A DNA stretch of 18,196 nucleotides, taken from contig JARFPW010000247.1 of assembly GCA_029288095.1 (NCBI GenBank), positions 1-18,196 of the forward strand, given 5' to 3'. The stretch's first letter is position 1. Each line of letters starts with the position of its first letter. The stretch is from Gemmatimonadota bacterium. GTDB lineage: Bacteria > Gemmatimonadota > Gemmatimonadetes > Palauibacterales > Palauibacteraceae. A model generated the notes under the pieces. It searched no databases and had not been told where the DNA came from. It saw nothing but the letters and a program-made list of their open reading frames with translations. This document shows positions 7,039 through 14,327 of the stretch, piece after piece. The position numbers and the translations under genes were made by a program.

Positions 7039-7734
7039 ATGAGCGACGACAGGTGTGCAACGCTGAATCACTTTGGCGTCTATCGGTATACGGCCGAATT
7101 CTGGTCGCTTCCGGCGGATCGCCGAGCAGCAGTATATGCCGATCTGATCAGTGCGGTGCGCACCGTGGCCCAGGCGGCTCACGGATACCAGCTCACACCC
7201 ATGGAAGCTGCCGCCGACGTGATGATCTGGTCTGTATGTGAGGCACCAACCCCTGACGTGCCGACCCGCTTCTTCGCGGATCTGACGCGCGCGCTCAGCC
7301 CGTTTCGTTCGTTCATCGAGCCCCGCGATTCGCTGTGGGGGTTCACGCGGCCCTCTCAGTACAGCAAAGCCCGCTCCGCCCAGGAGGTTGATCCGCTCAC
7401 TGACGAGCGCTCGCCGTATCTGATCATGTATCCGTTCACCAAGACGGCTGAGTGGTACCTGCTGGGTGCCGAAACGCGCCAGGGAATGATGAACGAGCAC
7501 ATTCGGATCGGTAAGCAGTACACCGAGATCACGCAGCTGCTGCTCTACTCGGTCGGTCTTCAGGACCAGGAGTTCGTGGTGGTCTACGAAACGGAAGACC
7601 TCGCTGTGTTCTCCCAGTTGGTGAAGGAACTCCGGGAGACCGAAGCTCGAAGGTTCACGAAGTGCGACACCCCTGTGCATACCGGCCTGTTGTGCCCCCC
7701 TGACACGATCGAGAGCGTATGGGCCGGCTGCTAG
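7039..7734 (+). CDS. hemQ: Coproheme decarboxylase (HemQ/ChdC, chlorite dismutase-like family)
   Basis: Converts coproheme to heme b by oxidative decarboxylation of two propionates, the last step of the coproporphyrin-dependent pathway. Of 231 residues, the C-terminal half carries the family pattern: MYPFTKTAEWYLLGAETR (Y131 is the likely catalytic Tyr), MMNEHIRIGKQY (H154 is the likely proximal heme ligand) and SVGLQDQEFVVVYETEDL. The end, LRETEARRFTKCDTPVHTG, is also typical. Placement among heme genes separates it from true chlorite dismutases, which also have a signal peptide in many cases; none is present here. The frame opens at ATG 6985 inside hemB, but ATG 7039 is preferred: it removes 18 basic residues that are only a shadow of hemB, and GGGAG lies 13 bases upstream. 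It overlaps hemA by 16 bases. Confidence 0.93.
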   Translation: MSDDRCATLNHFGVYRYTAEFWSLPADRRAAVYADLISAVRTVAQAAHGYQLTPMEAAADVMIWSVCEAPTPDVPTRFFADLTRALSPFRSFIEPRDSLWGFTRPSQYSKARSAQEVDPLTDERSPYLIMYPFTKTAEWYLLGAETRQGMMNEHIRIGKQYTEITQLLLYSVGLQDQEFVVVYETEDLAVFSQLVKELRETEARRFTKCDTPVHTGLLCPPDTIESVWAGC

Positions 7735-8981
7735 TCGTAGGAACCAGCCATGCGGTCGCGCCGGCACGGTTGCGGGACGGCCTCTACATGGACGAAGCCG
7801 CAGTGGGCGGGTTTCTGGAATCTCTGGCGGGGGACGGAGCGTTTCGCGAGGCAGCGCTTCTGCACACATGCACGCGGGTTGAAGTGTATGCGGCCGGCGA
7901 TGACCCGGAGAGCGCCGAAGCCAGCATTATCAGGTTGCTGGCCGGGGGAGACGCCGCACTCGAGGACGAGATTCGCCAGCATTCCTACGCGCTGACTGAC
8001 CGGGCCGCCGCCCGGCATCTCTTGCGGGTCGCCGCGGGTCTGGACTCCATCGTCCTCGGCGAAACCCAGATACTCGGCCAGGTCCGTTCGGCGGCTGAAA
8101 TCGCATCGCGCAGCGGCGCCCTCGGCAGCACGCTGACCCGGGTCTTCCAGGCCGCGGTGAGGTCCGGGAAACGGGCACGGGCGGAAACGTCTCTCAACAC
8201 CGGGCCAACGTCCCTAGCGGCCGCCGCCGTCAGGTTGACCCTCGACGCAGCTCCCGACTACACGGAGCAGCGGGTGCTGGTCGTCGGCGCCGGGGAAACC
8301 GCTCGGCTGGTCGCTCGCCACGTCGCCAAGCGCAGGCCGGCGGATCTCGTGATCGCCAACCGGTCGTTAGCGCCCGCCGAATGCCTGGCGGCCGAGCTGG
8401 GCGCCCGCGCTGTCTCGCTCGACGCCATAGCCGAACAGGCCCTCCAGGCCAGCGTTATCATTGCGGCGACAGGAGCTGCGGCGCCGATACTGTCCGCCGA
8501 GTTGCTCGAGCGATTGATGCGTGAGCGCGATGGGCAGGCCCTGGCCGTGGTCGATCTGGGCAGGCCTCGCAACGTGGAGACTCCGACCGAATGTCCGTCG
8601 AACCTGAGCCTGCACGACCTCGACGGCCTTGCCGAGGTCGTTGAGGCCAACAACCAGCGCCAGGCAGGCGAGATCCCACGAGTGGAACAGATCGTGGACG
8701 AAGAGCTCGAGGACTATCTGGCGTGGCGCCGCACGCGCACCGTGCTCCCCCATATTCTGGCCCTGCGCGAGCATTTCTTCGACGCCGGGCGCCGGGAACT
8801 GGAAGCCTTCGAGAAGCGCTTCGAACCGGATCAGCGTGATGCATTGGAAACGTACACGCGTGCGCTGCTCTCCAAGCTGTTGCACGAGCCGACCGTTCAC
8901 ATCAAGCGGGCGGACCGCGACACGGCCGAAGGACTCGCCACCCTCGAGGCGGTCGAGTCGCTGTTCGATCTGGACGTTTGA
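7719..8981 (+). CDS. hemA: Glutamyl-tRNA reductase
   Basis: Reduces glutamyl-tRNA to glutamate-1-semialdehyde with NADPH, the committed step of the C5 route to heme. At 420 residues it is of normal length. The N-terminal catalytic domain has VVGTSHAVAPARLR and the active-site cysteine C51 in LLHTCTRVEVY, then LDSIVLGETQILGQVRSA. The NADPH domain has VLVVGAGETARLVARHV (about residues 186-202), and the C-terminal dimerisation helix is long and charged. One oddity: most family members read TCNR at the active site, and here it is TCTR. ATG 7719 lies inside the end of hemQ (16-base overlap) with GAGAGC just upstream, so translation is probably coupled. Its stop overlaps the hemC start (TTGA at 8978-8981). 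Confidence 0.97.
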   Translation: MGRLLVVGTSHAVAPARLRDGLYMDEAAVGGFLESLAGDGAFREAALLHTCTRVEVYAAGDDPESAEASIIRLLAGGDAALEDEIRQHSYALTDRAAARHLLRVAAGLDSIVLGETQILGQVRSAAEIASRSGALGSTLTRVFQAAVRSGKRARAETSLNTGPTSLAAAAVRLTLDAAPDYTEQRVLVVGAGETARLVARHVAKRRPADLVIANRSLAPAECLAAELGARAVSLDAIAEQALQASVIIAATGAAAPILSAELLERLMRERDGQALAVVDLGRPRNVETPTECPSNLSLHDLDGLAEVVEANNQRQAGEIPRVEQIVDEELEDYLAWRRTRTVLPHILALREHFFDAGRRELEAFEKRFEPDQRDALETYTRALLSKLLHEPTVHIKRADRDTAEGLATLEAVESLFDLDV

Positions 8982-9913
8982 ACGACCGCGTCCTTCGTGT
9001 AGGGGCTCGAACTTCCCGGTTGGCCCGTATCCAGGCCGCCTCGGTCACTAAAGGCCTCAGAGACCAGGCGAGCGTAGCCTGCGAGTTCGTGGGCATCGAG
9101 ACATCGGGTGACATCTTGGCGACCGAACCTCTCGCTGCCATTGGCGAGACCGGCGTGTTCACGCGGGAGATCGAGCGGGCCCTGCGTGACGGTGACATCG
9201 ATGTTGCCGTGCATAGCCTCAAAGATCTCGAGACCGAAGGCCCGGACGGTCTGGTACTCGGCGCTGTGCTGGCACGGGAGGATCCACGGGACGCGCTGCT
9301 CATCGGTCCCCGGGTCACGGGACATTCACTCGCCAGTTTGCCCAAAGGAACTCGAGTCGGCACGTCGAGCATGCGTCGCCGAGCCCTCATACTTCGCCTG
9401 CGCCCTGATCTGAGAGTCGAACCCATTCGGGGAAACGTCCCCACGAGGGTCGAGAAGCTCGAGGCCGGAGAATTCGACGCGATCGTCCTGGCCGTGGCAG
9501 GCCTTAACCGACTGGGGCTTGAAGAATCGATTTCGGAGCTGCTCCCGGCCGACGAGTTTCCGCCAGCTCCCGGACAGGGAGCCGTGGCAGTGCAGGTTCG
9601 TGAAAGCGACCCATGGGTCGAGCAACTCGTGGCAGGTCTCGAGCATTTCGCGACGCGGATCGCCGTAACGGCAGAGCGAGCATTCCTGCGCAGAATCGAA
9701 GGCGGGTGTCAGGTGCCGGCGGGAGCTCTCGCCGTCGCGGCCGATGGCACCGTCACGATCAATGCGATGATCTGCTCGGCCGACGGCACTGACGCCATTC
9801 GGACGAGCGCTGGTGGACCTGTGGCGCATGCGACGATCGTGGGCGAAGAAGCAGCCGAGCGTGCATTAAGAGATGGAGCCGACCGCATCCTGCAGGCAAT
9901 CCGTGGCGGCTGA
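8978..9913 (+). CDS. hemC: Porphobilinogen deaminase (hydroxymethylbilane synthase)
   Basis: Joins four porphobilinogens into hydroxymethylbilane, building the chain on a dipyrromethane cofactor. At 311 residues it is the usual length. Recognised by LRVGARTSRLARIQA at the N-terminus, VAVHSLKDLETEGP with the catalytic D83, VGTSSMRRRA, EPIRGNVPTRVEKL and PAPGQGAVAVQ. The cofactor-attachment cysteine is C244 in EGGCQVPAGALA. The start is a rare TTG at 8978 that shares bases with the hemA stop; there is no good ribosome binding site, so initiation probably depends on ribosomes finishing hemA. No ATG or GTG lies close enough to keep the conserved N-terminus. Confidence 0.96.
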   Translation: MNDRVLRVGARTSRLARIQAASVTKGLRDQASVACEFVGIETSGDILATEPLAAIGETGVFTREIERALRDGDIDVAVHSLKDLETEGPDGLVLGAVLAREDPRDALLIGPRVTGHSLASLPKGTRVGTSSMRRRALILRLRPDLRVEPIRGNVPTRVEKLEAGEFDAIVLAVAGLNRLGLEESISELLPADEFPPAPGQGAVAVQVRESDPWVEQLVAGLEHFATRIAVTAERAFLRRIEGGCQVPAGALAVAADGTVTINAMICSADGTDAIRTSAGGPVAHATIVGEEAAERALRDGADRILQAIRGG

Positions 9914-10673
9914 GCGGCTGCGCGGCACCGGCGTGGCCGTTACCCGGGCGGCATGTGAGGCCGGCGACCTTGCCCGGAAACTCCAGGCACGGGGCGCGCA
10001 TGTCGCGCTCTGGCCCTGCATCGGATTCGCTGACGCGGAGGACATCGGTGCGGTACGGGAAGCCGTCCGAGCGTTCGACAGCTTCGACTGGATCGCCGTG
10101 ACGAGCCCGCGCGCGGTGTCTCGGCTGGCGGCCGAGGTGGATGGCGTGCCGTGCGGAAGCCGGCTGGCGGCTGCGGGACCGGTCACGGCAGCAGCCCTGG
10201 CAGACGCCGGCTGGCCGGTTCACAGAGTGGCAGCGCATCCCGGCGCCCGGGGTCTCGCGGACGAGTTCGCTCGGGCCGGCGACGCCGAGGGGAGCAGGGT
10301 GCTGTTCGCTTGCGGGGACCGGGCCCTCGAGGCCCTCCCGACCGGACTCGAAGCACTGGGGGCGACCGTGACACGAGTAGTTGTTTATCGAACGCTGGAG
10401 CTAAAACCCGAACCGGGAATCGTACGGCAGGCTGCGGAGTCGGGGATGGTGCGCGTCATAACGTTTGCGAGCCCCAGCGCGGTGTCTGGCTTCCTCAACG
10501 GCGCGGAGGCCGATGGAGTGGATCCGACTGGCAGTTTTGCCGCAGCGGCGATCGGTCCCACGACGGCTGAGGCACTACGGTCCGCAGCCTGGGAACCGGT
10601 GACCGCAGACGAGGCGACCATGGACGGACTCGTCGAGGCCGCCGCGCAGGCAGCCGGGAACAGCGGTCGATGA
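9903..10673 (+). CDS. hemD: Uroporphyrinogen-III synthase
   Basis: Closes hydroxymethylbilane to uroporphyrinogen III with inversion of ring D. The family is poorly conserved; the call rests on the two-lobed pattern and on position between hemC and hemL. Visible landmarks are GTGVAVTRAACEAGDLARKL at the N-terminus, FDWIAVTSPRAVSRLA, LAAAGPVTAAALADAGW, RVLFACGDRALEAL, VVVYRTLEL, VITFASPSAVSGFL and AAIGPTTAEALRSAAWEPV. Start choice: GTG 9903, with CAGG about seven bases upstream, gives a normal N-terminus and overlaps hemC by 11 bases. The upstream in-frame ATG 9873 would add ten residues and enlarge the overlap to 41 bases without a better binding site. The stop overlaps hemL by four bases (ATGA). 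Confidence 0.92.
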   Translation: MAAERLRGTGVAVTRAACEAGDLARKLQARGAHVALWPCIGFADAEDIGAVREAVRAFDSFDWIAVTSPRAVSRLAAEVDGVPCGSRLAAAGPVTAAALADAGWPVHRVAAHPGARGLADEFARAGDAEGSRVLFACGDRALEALPTGLEALGATVTRVVVYRTLELKPEPGIVRQAAESGMVRVITFASPSAVSGFLNGAEADGVDPTGSFAAAAIGPTTAEALRSAAWEPVTADEATMDGLVEAAAQAAGNSGR

Positions 10674-11980
10674 GGGAACACGGTGGCGGACGAGATACCG
10701 AAGCCAGCAGCCGCCTGTACGAGTCGGCCTGCAGGGTGATTCCCGGCGGCGTGAACAGCCCGGTGAGGGCGTTTGGTGGCGTGGGAGGCACGCCGCGGTT
10801 CATCGCTGAAGCCCACGGCGCCCGCGTCATCGACGCTGACGGCGTGGAATACGTCGATTACGTCGGTTCGTGGGGGGTCATGCTCCTCGGGCACGATCAT
10901 CCGGTGGTGCGGGAAGCCATTGCCGACGCGCTGCGGCACGGCACGTCGTTCGGAGCCCCGACTGCCGCGGAAGTGGCCCTCGCCGAGCGAATCGTGTCTC
11001 TGGTACCGTCCATCGATCAGGTGCGCCTAGTGAATTCGGGTACCGAGGCGACCATGAGCGCGATTCGCCTCGCCCGCGGTGTCACGGGCGCTCCCGGAGT
11101 CGTGAAGTTTCGTGGTGGCTACCACGGCCATGGGGACGCGTTTCTGGTCGAGGCCGGCTCGGGAGCCGCGACGCTTGGCGTGCCCTCGAGCCCGGGTGTG
11201 ACGCCGGGGGCGGCGGCCGACACACTCATCGCCGAGTTCAACGACCTCGAGTCCGTCACCGCCTGTTTCGACGCTGCCGGGCACGGAGTGGCCTGCGTCA
11301 TCGTGGAGCCGGTCGCGGGGAACATGGGATGTGTCCCGCCGCGCTCCGGATTCCTGGAGGGTCTCCGTAGCATCTGCGATGACCGGGGAGCCTTGCTGGT
11401 GTTCGACGAGGTCATGACGGGGTTCCGTGTGGCCCTCGGCGGCGCCCAGGAGCGGTATGGCGTGACCCCCGATCTCACGACGCTGGGCAAGATCGTCGGA
11501 GGAGGCCTGCCGGTGGGCGCTTACGGTGGACGGAGCGACCTGATGCGGCATGTTTCGCCGGACGGTCCGGTCTACCAGGCGGGCACCCTTTCCGGCAACC
11601 CACTGGCTACGGCCGCAGGTCTGGCGACGCTCGGGATCCTGGAAGCCGACGAAGAACTGTATGCCAGGGTCGAGCGCCTGGCCGAGCGACTCGGAAGCGG
11701 GTTGGAGTCCGCCGCCGGGTCCACCGGCGTCGACGCGTGCTGGAACGGCGTGGGATCCATGGGTTCGCTGTTCCTGACGGGTGGACCGGTGGTCGACTGG
11801 GCCACGGCGGTCGCGTGTGACCGTGATAGATTCGCCCGGTTCTTTCATGGAATGCTGAACCGGGGCGTCTACCTGGCGCCGAGTCCGTTCGAGGCATGGT
11901 TCGTCTCGGCAGCCCACACGGAGGATGACATCGACCTGACGATCGAAGCGGCCGAGGCGGTCATGAGGAGCCTGACGTGA
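10670..11980 (+). CDS. hemL: Glutamate-1-semialdehyde 2,1-aminomutase
   Basis: PLP enzyme that converts glutamate-1-semialdehyde to 5-aminolevulinate, accepting the unstable product of HemA. At 436 residues it is of normal length. Signatures are VIPGGVNSPVRAF near the N-terminus, LVNSGTEATMSAIRLARG, KFRGGYHGHGDAFLV, LLVFDEVMTGFRV with the cofactor-contacting D246, and the Schiff-base lysine K274 in TTLGKIVGGGLPVGAYGG. The start overlaps hemD by four bases (ATGA, 10670-10673) and the stop overlaps hemE (GTGA, 11977-11980), so translation is probably coupled on both sides. The NSPVRAFGGVGG stretch and the heme context separate it from related class III aminotransferases. Confidence 0.97.
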   Translation: MREHGGGRDTEASSRLYESACRVIPGGVNSPVRAFGGVGGTPRFIAEAHGARVIDADGVEYVDYVGSWGVMLLGHDHPVVREAIADALRHGTSFGAPTAAEVALAERIVSLVPSIDQVRLVNSGTEATMSAIRLARGVTGAPGVVKFRGGYHGHGDAFLVEAGSGAATLGVPSSPGVTPGAAADTLIAEFNDLESVTACFDAAGHGVACVIVEPVAGNMGCVPPRSGFLEGLRSICDDRGALLVFDEVMTGFRVALGGAQERYGVTPDLTTLGKIVGGGLPVGAYGGRSDLMRHVSPDGPVYQAGTLSGNPLATAAGLATLGILEADEELYARVERLAERLGSGLESAAGSTGVDACWNGVGSMGSLFLTGGPVVDWATAVACDRDRFARFFHGMLNRGVYLAPSPFEAWFVSAAHTEDDIDLTIEAAEAVMRSLT

Positions 11981-12993
11981 GCCCGTTCCTCGATGCCTGC
12001 CGCGGGCGTCCAGTCGCTCACACTCCTGTGTGGATCATGCGCCAGGCCGGGCGCTACCTGCCTGAATACCGGAAGATCCGCGAGAACGTGGACTTTCTCA
12101 CGTTCACGAAGACACCTGAACTGGCAGCCGAAGCGACCCTTCAGCCAATCCGGCGGTTCGACCTGGACGCCGCGATTCTGTTCGCGGACATCATGACGCC
12201 AGTCGAAGGCATGGGCATCGAGGTTCGTTTCGAAGGCGGCCCCGTCATCGAGCGGCCGGTGCGCGAGGTGGCGGCGATCGACCAGTTACGGGTGCCCGAC
12301 CCGCGGCAGGCCGTCCCCTACGTCCTCGAGACGATCGACCGGGTGCGTGCCGAGCTTCCCTCCTCCGTGCCGCTCATCGGATTCGCCGGTGCGCCGTTCA
12401 CGGTTTTCTGCTACGTCGTCGAAGGTCACGGATCACGGTCTTTTGCGGCGGCGCGCGCCTTTTTGAACGCCGAACCCGAGGCGGCGCGGCGACTCCTCGG
12501 GCTGATCGCGGACACGACGACCGCGTATCTGCGGGCCCAGGCGGAAGCCGGCGCCCAGGCGCTTATGCTGTTCGATTCCTGGATCGGTCTGCTGGATGCC
12601 CGTGATTATGACGAGTTTGCCGCTCCGCTCCTGGAGAAGATATTCGGCGAACTCGGGCAGCTCGAGGCGCCCCTGCTCTACTTCCCGAGAGGAGGCGCGC
12701 ACTTGCTGGAGAGGGTCCGTTCCTTACCGATCGACGTCGTCGGCATCGATTGGCAGACGCCGCTCTCGCGGGCGCACACCGTCCTCGGCTCCGACGTCAC
12801 CCTGCAGGGCAACCTCGATCCGGCCGCGTTATTCGCGCCACGAGAACGCCTCGTCCGGAGTATCGAGCACGTGCTGGGCGAAGCGGCCGGCGGACGCCAC
12901 ATATTCAACCTCGGACACGGAATCGACCGCGCCACCGATCCGGACGCCGTGGCGTTTCTCGTTGATACCGTGCACGCCCGGACCGCCCGCTGA
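11977..12993 (+). CDS. hemE: Uroporphyrinogen decarboxylase
   Basis: Removes four carboxyl groups from uroporphyrinogen III to give coproporphyrinogen III, the branch substrate for the pathway's last steps. At 338 residues it is the usual size. The N-terminal signature TPVWIMRQAGRYLPEYR contains R22 and R26, which bind substrate carboxylates; the catalytic Asp is D71 in AAILFADIMTPVEGMG. Further family segments are LIGFAGAPFTVFCYVVEG, VVGIDWQTPLSRA, LQGNLDPAALFAP and HIFNLGHGIDRATDP. GTG start at 11977 overlaps the hemL stop by four bases. It ends the plus-strand run of seven heme genes and converges with hemY, whose stop is seven bases away; no terminator hairpin fits in that space. Confidence 0.97.
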   Translation: MSPFLDACRGRPVAHTPVWIMRQAGRYLPEYRKIRENVDFLTFTKTPELAAEATLQPIRRFDLDAAILFADIMTPVEGMGIEVRFEGGPVIERPVREVAAIDQLRVPDPRQAVPYVLETIDRVRAELPSSVPLIGFAGAPFTVFCYVVEGHGSRSFAAARAFLNAEPEAARRLLGLIADTTTAYLRAQAEAGAQALMLFDSWIGLLDARDYDEFAAPLLEKIFGELGQLEAPLLYFPRGGAHLLERVRSLPIDVVGIDWQTPLSRAHTVLGSDVTLQGNLDPAALFAPRERLVRSIEHVLGEAAGGRHIFNLGHGIDRATDPDAVAFLVDTVHARTAR

Positions 12994-13000
12994 CGATCCC

Positions 13001-14275
13001 CTAGGCCACCAACTCTTCCGCCACCCGTTCAGCGTGCATGAGCCGTCCGCTGATGCCTGGTCGCTCGAGGTAGCTGGCGCACAGTGATATGCCGGGCGGA
13101 AGCACCATGTCGTCCAGGGCGCGCCAGCTGGTGTCGAATGCCGGGATGCGAGCCCGACTTACCTCGAGAACACCGGCCGTGCGTCCGGTCAACTGTCGGA
13201 ACTCACTCGCAGCTATCGCCGCAATCCTGTCGTCAGGCCAGCCGTGCAGGTCCGGATTGCGAGCCCCTCCGAGAAACGACGTGACGACGTCCTGGCGGTT
13301 GAACAACCAATCGTTGAAGGTCACGCCGCGCGTCTCGAAGGGTTCGTCGAAAGCCACCTGGTAGCCGAAACCGGGTGTAGGACTTCCCTGCGCGCTCATG
13401 TGCACGATCGCGAGCTTGTTGTAGACGAGCCGGGCCAACCGGCCGGCCGTTTCCGGTGCCGCCGATCGCAGGATCCGACTCGCCATGCCGGCCGGAACTG
13501 CGAGCACGACTCGATCGAACGGTTCGGACTGTCTCCCACCCGCATCGATGAGCCACCCGCTTTTGGTGCCGGTCAGCGACTGCACCGGATGCTCGAACAG
13601 GAGGCTGCTCCCCAGCGACCGGGCCATGGCCCTGGGCAACTGGTCGAGGCCCTCGGTGAAAGAGACTGCGTCGGGTACCCGGGCCGACTTACCGAGGCGC
13701 AGGGTGTGGAGCAGCAGACTACGCGGCGAACCGGCACGGGCGACGAATCCGCTCAACGAGTCGGCCGCTCGCATGTCGGCGGGATCGGAACCAAACAGCC
13801 CCCCAAACAGGGGACCGAGGAGAACCCGATAGGCCTCGGATCCGAACTTCCTTGTCAGAGCTTCAGCCACTGTTTCGCCGGAGCGGACAGGTCCCACCAG
13901 TGGCTCGAGAAGAACGCGCAGTCGCCCACCCGGAGAAAGCAGTGAGCAGGTCAGGAGGGCCCCAACGGATCGTGGCACCTCGTGCAGGCGGCCGGTTCGC
14001 GCGACGTACAGCGGGGCGTCCCGTGGTGCGCGGATCAGGAAATCGTGCAGCTCGAAGCGTCTGGCGAGAGCGGCCAACGACGGAGTCAGCCGGAGGCGTT
14101 GGGGTCCCCACTCCAGCACCCGACCATCGACCTGAGATGATCGAATCACTCCACCGGCCCTGGCGGATGCCTCGTACACGGTGACCTGCACGCCTTGATC
14201 GCGCAGGCGATGCGCCGCGGCGAGACCTGAGATCCCGGCGCCCACGACGGCTGTCCGTCTTTGAATGGCAAGCAC
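13001..14275 (-). CDS. hemY: HemY-type flavin oxidase, likely coproporphyrinogen III oxidase (CgoX)
   Basis: FAD-dependent six-electron oxidase of porphyrinogens. With hemQ present and no hemN or hemF seen, the likely substrate is coproporphyrinogen III rather than protoporphyrinogen IX; this is inference from pathway context. The 424 residues start with the dinucleotide fold TAVVGAGISGLAAAHRLRDQ (residues 8-27), then YEASARAGGVIRS and WGPQRLRL, as in the HemY/amine oxidase superfamily. The middle, PLFGGLFGSDPADMRAADSL, is typical of the family. The C-terminal FAD segment is SYLERPGISGRLMHAERVA, which departs from the more common GVSVPDCIE-like form. The start is a GTG at 14275, since an in-frame TAG lies just upstream. 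It is the only heme gene on the minus strand, convergent with hemE and divergent from hemH (52-base gap). Confidence 0.9.
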   Translation of the reverse strand: MLAIQRRTAVVGAGISGLAAAHRLRDQGVQVTVYEASARAGGVIRSSQVDGRVLEWGPQRLRLTPSLAALARRFELHDFLIRAPRDAPLYVARTGRLHEVPRSVGALLTCSLLSPGGRLRVLLEPLVGPVRSGETVAEALTRKFGSEAYRVLLGPLFGGLFGSDPADMRAADSLSGFVARAGSPRSLLLHTLRLGKSARVPDAVSFTEGLDQLPRAMARSLGSSLLFEHPVQSLTGTKSGWLIDAGGRQSEPFDRVVLAVPAGMASRILRSAAPETAGRLARLVYNKLAIVHMSAQGSPTPGFGYQVAFDEPFETRGVTFNDWLFNRQDVVTSFLGGARNPDLHGWPDDRIAAIAASEFRQLTGRTAGVLEVSRARIPAFDTSWRALDDMVLPPGISLCASYLERPGISGRLMHAERVAEELVA

Positions 14276-14327
14276 TCCGCTCTAGGTTGGCGCCTGTTCA
14301 GAACGCGAGAAAGGTAGTCGACATAGC

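Noticed and set aside
11027..11917. 296-codon minus-strand frame inside hemL
   Set aside because: Entirely opposite hemL, whose plus-strand motifs are unambiguous; the composition is that of a shadow.
14276..14327. Promoter for hemH or hemY in the 52-base divergent gap
   Set aside because: A TTGGCG (14286-14291) and AAGGTA pair can be placed 18-19 bases apart, but the match to a -10 is poor and it would start transcription almost at the ATG.
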